The notes under the pieces were generated by a model. That model saw nothing but the letters and a program-made list of their open reading frames with translations, had not been told where the DNA came from and made no database searches. This document shows positions 1 through 5,420 of a stretch of 9,469 nucleotides of DNA, piece after piece. The stretch is taken from contig CAJJMF010000095.1 in the NCBI GenBank assembly GCA_905192805.1, positions 1 through 9,469 on the forward strand, read 5' to 3'. The stretch comes from an uncultured Sutterella sp. (GTDB lineage Bacteria > Pseudomonadota > Gammaproteobacteria > Burkholderiales > Burkholderiaceae_F). Position numbers and translations under genes: made by a program. Every line of letters starts with the position of its first letter. Position 1 is the stretch's first letter.

Positions 1-2
1 GG

Positions 3-599
3 CGTGCCGTGCGCTTATTGGATGTGAAGCCTGAACACAAAGTGGCAGACTTTTTCTGTGGCTTAGGCAACTTTACGTTGCCGTTGGCGACGCGAGCCAA
101 AAAAGTCATCGGGATTGAAGGGCTCGAAGGCTTGGTGGCCCGTGCCCGTCAAGGGGCGGTCGATAATGGGTTAGCCGACAAAACCGATTTTGTCGCTCGT
201 AACCTGTTTACCTGGTCTGAAGACGATTGGAATGCGCTTTGGAAAAAGATGGATGGGATTGATCGCGTTTTAATCGATCCGCCCCGTGAAGGTGCCTTAG
301 CCTTGGCACGTGTGCTGGCTGCGACCGATAAGCGTCCCGAACGCGTGGTGTATGTGTCCTGTAATCCTGCCACGTTAGCGCGTGACTTAGCGATTTTGTA
401 CCATGAAGGGGGATGGCATATTCGTGCCGCTGGGATCATGAATATGTTCCCGCACACGGGACATGTGGAAAGCATTGCGGTACTTGAACCCGGTCCTAAA
501 CCCGAGAAACTCTCGGAAGAAGCCGAACGCTTAGAACGTCGAATTAGTGCTCAGGGCGATGACCAAAAAACGGACTTGAGTATGGACGATCAGAGTTAA
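3..599 (+). CDS. rlmD: 23S rRNA (uracil(1939)-C5)-methyltransferase RlmD, C-terminal part (5' end outside window)
   Basis: This is the C-terminal, roughly 198-residue SAM-dependent methyltransferase domain of RlmD (RumA). The enzyme methylates C5 of U1939 in 23S rRNA in the cytosol. Counting from the Val codon (GTG) at 9, the SAM motif DFFCGLGNFTLPLA lies at residues 14-27. The IDPPREGA motif is at 89-96. The catalytic nucleophile is Cys118 in VSCNPATLARDL (codon 360-362), and the catalytic base is Glu154 in HTGHVES. The frame is open to the left edge, and the residues before the GTG (R-A) continue the family pattern. The real start, the TRAM domain and the Fe-S cysteines of RlmD therefore lie upstream of the window. 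The GTG at 9 is an internal Val, not a start. After the domain comes a charged tail of about 35 residues. A U-tract terminator follows closely, so this gene ends its transcription unit. Identification as RlmD rather than TrmA or RlmC rests on the motif context and is quite firm. Confidence 0.93.
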   Translation, partial: RAVRLLDVKPEHKVADFFCGLGNFTLPLATRAKKVIGIEGLEGLVARARQGAVDNGLADKTDFVARNLFTWSEDDWNALWKKMDGIDRVLIDPPREGALALARVLAATDKRPERVVYVSCNPATLARDLAILYHEGGWHIRAAGIMNMFPHTGHVESIAVLEPGPKPEKLSEEAERLERRISAQGDDQKTDLSMDDQS

Positions 600-626
600 C
601 GCTACTCGTTACGAACCTCAAAAAGC

Positions 627-674
627 ACGGTGCCCCGCGGTGTGATGAACATCGGTTGGGACACCGTTTTTTTT
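627..674 (+). terminator. Rho-independent terminator after rlmD
   Basis: ACGGTG (627-632) can pair with CACCGT (662-667), with three further C-G pairs past one mismatch. Alternatively CGGTGT (639-644, with C638 adjacent) can pair with ACACCG (661-666). Either fold leads directly into a run of eight T (667-674), 28 nt after the rlmD stop codon. It separates rlmD from the reductase units. Confidence 0.8.
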
Positions 675-868
675 GTCTGAATCCTTGCGGTTGGCTATGA
701 GGATTTTCACTAACAGGGTTAACGCTAAATAGAACAATAAGTATAGTAATTAATTTATTTATAAGACTTTTTAAAATTAACTCACTGATATATGTTTAAT
801 GAAATTGCGCGAATAAGAACACGGAGTTAAACAAAACTGAACATACAGGTAAGTAACCGTGAAATATT
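675..868. other. AT-rich intergenic stretch upstream of the first reductase promoter
   Basis: No gene is visible here. The longest ATG-initiated frames are about a dozen codons (from 698 and 792) and lack a good ribosome site. The part from about 719 to 840 is clearly richer in A and T than anything else in the window. It lies directly upstream of the FNR box of reductase unit 1. It could be an UP-element-like or nucleoid-protein binding region, but nothing in the sequence decides this. Unit 2 has no comparable AT-rich stretch. Confidence 0.5.
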
Positions 869-869
869 T

Positions 870-883
870 TTGATATTAGTCAA
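870..883 (+). promoter_or_regulatory. FNR-type box of reductase unit 1 (one mismatch)
   Basis: TTGAT-ATTA-GTCAA matches the FNR/Anr consensus TTGAT-N4-ATCAA except for one base (G879 for A). The wider palindrome TTTGAT...TCAAA spans 869-884. The centre (876.5) lies about 42 bases before the start point expected from the -10-like AATACT (907-912). That is the position of a class II FNR-activated promoter. The equivalent site in unit 2 is a perfect consensus at the same spacing, which supports it. It implies induction without oxygen. Confidence 0.75.
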
Positions 884-887
884 ATGA

Positions 888-942
888 CCTAGGAGCCATC
901 TACTTCAATACTACTACTCAAGAAGTAAGCGTTATTCGAAAG
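888..942 (+). promoter_or_regulatory. Promoter and conserved leader block of reductase unit 1
   Basis: Three blocks are shared with unit 2 at identical spacing. CCTAGGAG is at 888-895, between the FNR box and the -10. A -10-like AATACT is at 907-912. GTAAGCGTTATTCGAAAG is at 925-942, probably in the transcribed leader. From 869 to 942 about three quarters of the bases match 2751-2824 with no gaps. The promoter call is inferred from the FNR-box spacing. The role of the CCTAGGAG and TAAGCGT...CGAAAG motifs is unknown. Confidence 0.6.
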
Positions 943-1006
943 TACCCTGTTTCCCTGAGCCTTATTTCTTTAAATGAATGACTTTGACTAGATCAAGGAG
1001 AACGTT

Positions 1007-2521
1007 ATGACTGAAATTTCCCGTCGTCGTCTGTTAGGTGGTTCCTTAGCTGCTGGTGCTGGCATGTTGGCTGGCGTGGCCAAGGCCGCTGAAATGCCCC
1101 AGAAGTGGGATGCGACCTATGACGTGATCGTTATTGGTTCTGGGTTTGCTGGTTTGGCTGCTGCGATTGAAGCCAAGAAAGCGGGCGCGAACGTTGTTGT
1201 GTTGGAAAAGATGCCCACGGCTGGTGGTAACTCCATTATTAACGGCGGTATTTTGACCGCTACGGGTTGCCCGCAACAGAAGATGCATGGCATTGAAGAC
1301 TCGCCTGAATTGTTGGAAAAAGACATTTTGACGGCTGGTCTGTACATGAATACCCCCTCGAAGGTTCGCTTGGTCGCTCAGAGTGCTTTGAGCAACTATG
1401 AATGGACCATTAAGGAATTGGGCGTGCAGTATCTGCCGGACGCCATCGGTCAGGAAGGCGGTCACTCCGTACCGCGTTATGTCACGACCACGAACGGGTC
1501 GGGCTCGGGTATTGTCCAGCAAGAACTTAAACGCGTTAAGGAATTAGGTGTTCCGTTAATGCTCAAGTGCTATGTGGAAAAGATCATCCGCGAAAAAGAC
1601 GGTCGTGTGGTCGGCTTACAGGTCCGCGAAGGTTATCGCTTCCCCAATAAGGACTCCGGCAAGGTGAAGTTCTTGAAGGCCACAAAGGGTGTGGTGCTCT
1701 GCTACGGCGGTTTCGCTGCTGACGTGAAATTCCGTATGTATCAAGACCCGAAACTGAACGATAAATTGGATACGACGAACCAGCCGGGTGCTACGTCCGA
1801 ACTCTGGCGTGAAACCGCGGCGTTAGGTGCCTTACAGGTCCAGAATGACTGGATTCAGTGCGGTCCTTGGGGTAACCCGCGTGAAAAGGGCATGGGCATT
1901 GGCTGGATGTTTAACCAGACGGCCGCTGCGGAATACGGACTCTGGGTCAACTCCGATGGTAAGCGTTTCGTGAACGAATTGGCGAACCGTAAGGTGCGTG
2001 CTGACGCCATCATGGTTGAACAGGTCAAGGGCAAGAAGTGCTGGGCTATCGCGAACGAACCCAACGTCGCCCCGATGAAGAAACAGCGCCCTGGCTTCTT
2101 GGAAAAGATGCTTGAACGCAAGATCGTCGAAAAGTTTGACACGGTTGCGGACATGGCGAAGGCTTGTGGTATTGATCCGGCCGCTTTGCAGAAGCAGATT
2201 GATGAATTCAATGGCTATGTGAAGGCGAAGAAGGACCCAGTTCTCACCCGTTACATCAACAATGACCAGGTTCCGTTGGTTGATGGTCCTTGGTACATTG
2301 GCGAATTGTCGCCGAAGGTTCACCACTGCATGGGCGGTTTGGTGACCGACAATGACTGCCGTGTGATCGACGTCTTGACCGACGCTCCGATTCCGGGTTT
2401 GTACGCTGCCGGTGAAGCCACGGGCGGTGTGCACGGTGCGGTCCGTTTAGGCTCTGTGGCCATTTTGGATTGCTTGGTCTTTGGCCGTTTAGCTGGTAAG
2501 AACTCTGCTGCGGGTAAATAA
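1007..2521 (+). CDS. Tat-exported FAD-dependent reductase, flavocytochrome c/fumarate reductase flavoprotein family (copy 1)
   Basis: This is a 504-residue periplasmic flavoprotein, probably a terminal reductase for an unsaturated organic acid in anaerobic respiration. A twin-arginine signal (SRRRLL, residues 5-10) and hydrophobic stretch end at a likely AKA/AEM cleavage after residue 27. The FAD Rossmann motif GSGFAG is at 44-49, with Glu67 for the ribose. GGNSIINGGI is at 73-82. The family's catalytic positions appear as Arg328 (in RFVNELANR), His439-His440 before CMGG, and Arg480 (in GAVRLGSVA). Where Shewanella fumarate reductase has substrate-binding His365, this protein has Cys285 in WIQCGPWG. 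There is no CXXCH haem motif and no FMN domain, so electrons must come from a separate cytochrome or quinol oxidase. None is encoded nearby. The start at 1007 has AAGGAG six bases upstream. The gene is followed closely by a 95%-identical second copy. The substrate cannot be named; fumarate, urocanate, acrylate-type and cinnamate-type reductases all share this fold. Confidence 0.9.
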   Translation: MTEISRRRLLGGSLAAGAGMLAGVAKAAEMPQKWDATYDVIVIGSGFAGLAAAIEAKKAGANVVVLEKMPTAGGNSIINGGILTATGCPQQKMHGIEDSPELLEKDILTAGLYMNTPSKVRLVAQSALSNYEWTIKELGVQYLPDAIGQEGGHSVPRYVTTTNGSGSGIVQQELKRVKELGVPLMLKCYVEKIIREKDGRVVGLQVREGYRFPNKDSGKVKFLKATKGVVLCYGGFAADVKFRMYQDPKLNDKLDTTNQPGATSELWRETAALGALQVQNDWIQCGPWGNPREKGMGIGWMFNQTAAAEYGLWVNSDGKRFVNELANRKVRADAIMVEQVKGKKCWAIANEPNVAPMKKQRPGFLEKMLERKIVEKFDTVADMAKACGIDPAALQKQIDEFNGYVKAKKDPVLTRYINNDQVPLVDGPWYIGELSPKVHHCMGGLVTDNDCRVIDVLTDAPIPGLYAAGEATGGVHGAVRLGSVAILDCLVFGRLAGKNSAAGK

Positions 2522-2632
2522 ACCAGCGTGAAGGAGTTCTCCGACGTGTGCTCCGAGCGGTGGCCGTAAAAGTGCCCTGCACCTAAAAACGACTCCGTTC
2601 GTCACACGTTCTCAGTAACTCAATCCAATCCT

Positions 2633-2674
2633 CTCGGGGGAAGCTTAGTGGTGCAAGCTTCCCCCGAGTTTTTT
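2633..2674 (+). terminator. Strong rho-independent terminator of reductase unit 1
   Basis: A perfect 14-bp stem (2633-2646 with 2655-2668) has GGGGG paired with CCCCC at its core, an 8-base loop, and six T immediately after (2669-2674). It lies 112 bases after the stop codon and should isolate unit 1 from unit 2. The 3' untranslated stretch before it (2522-2632) shows no gene. It does contain ACGTGTG (2544-2550) able to pair with CACACGT (2603-2609). Confidence 0.9.
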
Positions 2675-2751
2675 CAGGCGCCCTCGTGGGCTACCCACCG
2701 AAGTGAGTCCTTACCGCGATAAGCTTTCTCGGTCGATAGGGGAATGTTTAT

Positions 2752-2765
2752 TTGATAAACATCAA
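2752..2765 (+). promoter_or_regulatory. Perfect FNR-type box of reductase unit 2
   Basis: TTGAT-AAAC-ATCAA is an exact match to the FNR/Anr consensus, and the symmetry extends one base each side (2751-2766). Its centre (2758.5) lies about 40-42 bases before the expected transcription start, judged from the -10-like GATACT (2789-2794) or TACGAT (2786-2791). This is class II activator geometry. No FNR protein gene is in the window. Confidence 0.83.
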
Positions 2766-2769
2766 ATAA

Positions 2770-2824
2770 CCTAGGAGGTAAATCCTACGATACTAATTCT
2801 TCAGACGTAAGCGTAACTCGAAAG
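2770..2824 (+). promoter_or_regulatory. Promoter and conserved leader block of reductase unit 2
   Basis: CCTAGGAG (2770-2777), a -10-like GATACT or TACGAT (2786-2794) and GTAAGCGTAACTCGAAAG (2807-2824) correspond to the blocks of unit 1 at a constant offset of 1882 bases. After 2824 the two leaders diverge and differ by four bases in length before the start codon. The bases between the unit 1 terminator and the FNR box (2675-2750) hold no gene, only a short hairpin (GTGGG 2686-2690 with CCCAC 2694-2698). Confidence 0.62.
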
Positions 2825-2872
2825 CATTAGTTTTGAGAGTGCCTTATGAGACTACTGGAATTTGACTCAATC

Positions 2873-2878
2873 AAGGAG
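2873..2878 (+). promoter_or_regulatory. Ribosome binding site fixing the start of reductase copy 2
   Basis: AAGGAG lies six bases before the ATG at 2885, identical in sequence and spacing to the site of copy 1 (995-1000). An in-frame ATG at 2846 would add 13 residues before the Tat signal, but it has no such site, so 2885 is the start. Confidence 0.85.
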
Positions 2879-2884
2879 AACGAT

Positions 2885-4399
2885 ATGACTGAAATTTCCC
2901 GCCGTCGTCTTTTAGGAGGTTCGTTGGCTGCTGGAGCCGGTATGTTGGCTGGCGTGGCCAAGGCCGCTGAAATGCCCCAGAAATGGGATGCCACGTATGA
3001 CGTGATTGTGATCGGTTCGGGGTTTGCTGGACTGGCAGCTGCGATCGAAGCCAAGAAGGCGGGGGCGAATGTGGTCGTACTCGAAAAGATGCCTACGGCA
3101 GGTGGTAACTCGATCATTAACGGGGGCATTTTGACCGCTACGGGGTGCCCGCAGCAGAAATTGCATGGGATTGAAGACTCGCCCGAATTGTTGGAAAAAG
3201 ACATTTTGACGGCTGGTCTGTACATGAATACGCCAGCGAAAGTTCGTCTGCTGACACAGAGCGCGTTAAGTAACTACGAATGGACCATTAAAGAATTAGG
3301 AGTGGAATACTTGCCGGACGCCATCGGTCAGGAAGGCGGGCACTCGGTTCCGCGTTATGTCACGACGAAGAATGGTTCGGGTTCTGGGATCGTACAACCG
3401 CAATTAAAGCGCCTCAAAGAGCTCGGAGTCCCTCTGATGCTCAAGTGCTACGTGGAAAAGATCATCCGCGAAAAAGACGGCCGTGTGGTGGGCTTACAAG
3501 TTCGTGAAGGGTACCGTTTCCCCAATAAGGACTCGGGCAAGGTGAAGTTCTTGAAGGCAACTAAGGGTGTCGTGCTTTGCTACGGTGGTTTTGCGGCGGA
3601 CCTCAAGTATCGTATGTATCAGGACCCGAAACTCTCCGACAAGCTCGATACGACGAATCAGCCGGGGGCCACGTCTGAACTGTGGCGTGAAACGGCTGCC
3701 TTAGGCGCGTTACAAGTGCAAAACGACTGGATCCAATGTGGTCCTTGGGGTAACCCGCGCGAAAAAGGCTTGGGTATTGGCTGGATGTTCAATCAAACCT
3801 CGGCGGCGGAATATGGCCTGTGGGTCAACTCCGACGGCGTGCGTTTCGTGAACGAACTCGCGAACCGTAAGGTCCGCGCGGACGCCATCATGGTCGAACA
3901 GGTCAAAGGTAAGAAGTGCTGGGCCATTGCGAATGAACCCAATGTGGCTCCGTTAAAGAAACAACGTCCTGGCTTCTTAGAAAAGATGCTCGAACGTAAC
4001 ATCGTTGAGAAGTTCGATACGGTCGAAGCCATGGCGAAAGCCTGTGGCATTGATCCCGTTGCCTTACAAAAGCAAATTGATGAGTTCAATGGCTATGTCA
4101 AAGCCAAGAAAGATACCGTTCTCGGGCGTTACATCAACAATGATCAAGTGCCGCTGACCGAAGGGCCGTGGTACATTGGCGAATTGTCCCCGAAGGTTCA
4201 CCACTGTATGGGTGGCTTAGTGACAGATAATGACTGCCGTGTGATCGATGTATTGACCGACGCGCCGATTCCGGGGTTGTATGCTGCTGGCGAAGCCACG
4301 GGCGGTGTGCACGGTGCGGTCCGATTAGGTTCTGTGGCCATTTTGGACTGCTTAGTCTTTGGTCGTTTGGCGGGTAAGAATTCCGCTATGGGTAAGTAA
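2885..4399 (+). CDS. Tat-exported FAD-dependent reductase, flavocytochrome c/fumarate reductase flavoprotein family (copy 2)
   Basis: This is a tandem paralogue of the preceding reductase, also 504 residues, differing at 25 positions with no gaps. The first 92 residues (Tat signal SRRRLL, cleavage region, FAD motif GSGFAG at 44-49) and residues 427-501 are identical. All putative active-site residues are kept: Cys285, Arg328, His439-His440, Arg480. Replacements cluster at 118-177 and 372-426. One, K319V, directly precedes the RFVNE motif. Six changes are Met or Val to Leu (93, 123, 177, 240, 296, 357). Many codons differ synonymously, so the duplication is not recent and the protein has been under purifying selection. 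It lacks haem-binding CXXCH and needs an external electron donor. Its own perfect FNR box suggests anaerobic expression independent of copy 1. It could be a redundant isoenzyme or have a slightly shifted substrate preference; the sequence alone does not decide. Confidence 0.9.
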   Translation: MTEISRRRLLGGSLAAGAGMLAGVAKAAEMPQKWDATYDVIVIGSGFAGLAAAIEAKKAGANVVVLEKMPTAGGNSIINGGILTATGCPQQKLHGIEDSPELLEKDILTAGLYMNTPAKVRLLTQSALSNYEWTIKELGVEYLPDAIGQEGGHSVPRYVTTKNGSGSGIVQPQLKRLKELGVPLMLKCYVEKIIREKDGRVVGLQVREGYRFPNKDSGKVKFLKATKGVVLCYGGFAADLKYRMYQDPKLSDKLDTTNQPGATSELWRETAALGALQVQNDWIQCGPWGNPREKGLGIGWMFNQTSAAEYGLWVNSDGVRFVNELANRKVRADAIMVEQVKGKKCWAIANEPNVAPLKKQRPGFLEKMLERNIVEKFDTVEAMAKACGIDPVALQKQIDEFNGYVKAKKDTVLGRYINNDQVPLTEGPWYIGELSPKVHHCMGGLVTDNDCRVIDVLTDAPIPGLYAAGEATGGVHGAVRLGSVAILDCLVFGRLAGKNSAMGK

Positions 4400-4487
4400 A
4401 CCCACCGTTGAGGAACGATACCGGGGGAGCGTGCGGGTGAATGGTTGACCCGTCACGACCTCCGGCTCGATGGATCGTTTAAACCGT

Positions 4488-4530
4488 AAAACATCGGGGG
4501 AAGCGATATGGTGCACGCTTCCCCCGATGT
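4488..4530. terminator. Hairpin between converging genes, probable bidirectional or minus-strand terminator
   Basis: A perfect 15-bp stem (4491-4505 with 4516-4530, core GGGGGAAGCG/CGCTTCCCCC) has a 10-base loop. It shares its core and the loop sequence GGTGCA with the terminator of unit 1. On the plus strand it is followed by GTGTTCC, not a T run. On the minus strand it is followed by TTTT (complement of 4488-4491). It therefore looks best suited to stopping the minus-strand gene at 4554-5129, while still able to pause plus-strand transcription from copy 2. The stretch 4400-4487 shows no gene. Confidence 0.75.
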
Positions 4531-4553
4531 GTGTTCCTTGGGTTCGTTGTGGG

Positions 4554-5129
4554 TTAGGCCTCCGTACTTTGCGGCTGCTCCAATTTATCGAGGTGAATGC
4601 GCACCATTTTTTCAAACACATTCATGGCTAAGCCCATCTGCTGGGTGACACGTTGAATGCGCTGTGCATCGACTTGACTCGGGTCCGTTTGATGTAAGAC
4701 CGACAAAAACGCCCGGGCAAAGGCCTCTTTTGTCGTCTCTGCTTGATGCGCCATACGGATGAAGTCTTTGCGGACTTTGGCGAAGTCCTGCATCTGCTCG
4801 TCCGTAAAATAGGGAGTGAAGTTTTTCGAAAGGATTTCGTTGTCGTAGACCTGCATGTAAAACAGCGTCTTGTTGCTCAGTTTGTCATCCTCACGCAATT
4901 CAGGGATTTGCTGGCGGGCCACCCAAAGGGCTACGGCTTCCATGACGCAGGACCAGAGAATTTGAAAACGACGGCGTTTTTTCTGGCCGAAAAAGGGAAT
5001 AAAGGATAAACCGGCTTTGGCGGCGTGAGCGGCTTCTTTATAGTAAAGCCCAAGCGTCAGTTCGGTAGCACAACCACCGAGGGATTGGCCTAAATCTTCT
5101 GCAAAGGCTTTATTGATACGATTTGCCAT
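4554..5129 (-). CDS. Unrecognised 191-residue protein
   Basis: I do not recognise this family. The ATG at 5129 (minus strand) has GAGG five bases upstream, a good ribosome site, and the gene ends in front of a hairpin terminator. The protein has no signal peptide and no convincing membrane span, so it is probably cytosolic. It looks mostly helical. A basic patch KKRRR sits at residues 50-54, followed by a hydrophobic stretch (FQILWSCVMEAVALWVA, 55-71). Two Tyr/Phe-rich, mixed-charge helices follow (89-128), then Gln-rich amphipathic helices (143-185) and a Gln/Ser/Thr/Glu tail. The two cysteines (20 and 61) form no metal motif. It converges on the reductase pair and diverges from ndk, so it is probably its own transcription unit. 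It may be a lineage-restricted protein; no function is proposed. Confidence 0.75.
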   Translation of the reverse strand: MANRINKAFAEDLGQSLGGCATELTLGLYYKEAAHAAKAGLSFIPFFGQKKRRRFQILWSCVMEAVALWVARQQIPELREDDKLSNKTLFYMQVYDNEILSKNFTPYFTDEQMQDFAKVRKDFIRMAHQAETTKEAFARAFLSVLHQTDPSQVDAQRIQRVTQQMGLAMNVFEKMVRIHLDKLEQPQSTEA

Positions 5130-5290
5130 AAGGTCCTCATGAAAAAGGGGTTGGTGTCGTGAGGAAGGGACACGATTATTTGGTGTCTCTGGTCAACGAG
5201 CATAAAGTTATTTTCTCACAGCCCGTATGCACTTGGATACATTAGAGCGCATAAAAATCCAAGCGTAAGGAATAGGCTCCACGATGCTCA

Positions 5291-5299
5291 TGCTAAAAT
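5291..5299 (+). promoter_or_regulatory. Possible extended -10 promoter for ndk
   Basis: TGC-TAAAAT fits an extended -10 element (TGn-TATAAT, five of six in the hexamer). The -35 position 17 bases upstream (AATAGG, 5271-5276) is poor, as is often tolerated with an extended -10. It would give a leader of about 115 bases before ndk, in which TAGGC and GCCTA could pair around 5315-5340. The rest of 5130-5420 shows no gene and no clear promoter for the divergent minus-strand gene. Confidence 0.35.
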
Positions 5300-5420
5300 G
5301 ATACGTTCGAGATGTTAGGCGAAGCCCTGTGTTTTGCCTAGAAATCCACTTTAACCACCGGCTAGTCAGGCTCATTTACGGCCAACTAACCGTTTAACTA
5401 TCTATAACCAGAGTCCAAAA

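Larger units (their letters stand above)
869..4530 (+). repeat. Tandem duplication of a whole reductase transcription unit (869-2674 and 2751-4530)
   Basis: Unit 1 (FNR box 869 to hairpin 2674) and unit 2 (FNR box 2751 to hairpin 4530) carry the same elements in the same order. The offset is 1882 bases for the promoter blocks, 1878 for the coding region and 1860 for the hairpin. The coding regions align without gaps. No insertion sequence or target-site repeat is visible at the boundaries, so the duplication mechanism is not recorded. Confidence 0.88.

Noticed and set aside
776..831. Inverted repeat TTAACTC...GAGTTAA in the AT-rich intergenic region
   Set aside because: Seven bases with about 45 between the arms is expected by chance in AT-rich DNA, and there is no equivalent before unit 2.
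902..926. Possible leader hairpin in unit 1 (ACTTC 902-906 with GAAGT 922-926) and TACG/CGTA in unit 2 (2786-2789 with 2806-2809)
   Set aside because: The two pairings are in different registers, so they do not support a conserved RNA structure, and the left arms overlap the promoter and are probably not transcribed.
1832..2434. Long open frame (200 codons) on the minus strand inside reductase copy 1, and similar ones at 1046-1522 and 1855-2211
   Set aside because: They are antisense to a clear flavoprotein gene with strong codon constraint, lack ribosome sites, and encode Arg/His-rich sequence without recognisable domains.
2846..2884. Upstream in-frame ATG adding 13 residues to reductase copy 2
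   Set aside because: It has no ribosome site, would bury the Tat signal inside the protein, and lacks a counterpart in copy 1, whose AAGGAG-ATG arrangement is identical at 2885.
600..4553. Mobile element or recent horizontal transfer as the source of the tandem reductases
   Set aside because: No transposase, integrase, terminal repeats or tRNA is visible, and codon habits resemble the flanking housekeeping genes.
4743..5009. Plus-strand open frame of 88 codons opposite the unrecognised protein
   Set aside because: It lies fully inside the better-supported minus-strand gene, has no ribosome site and resembles no protein family.
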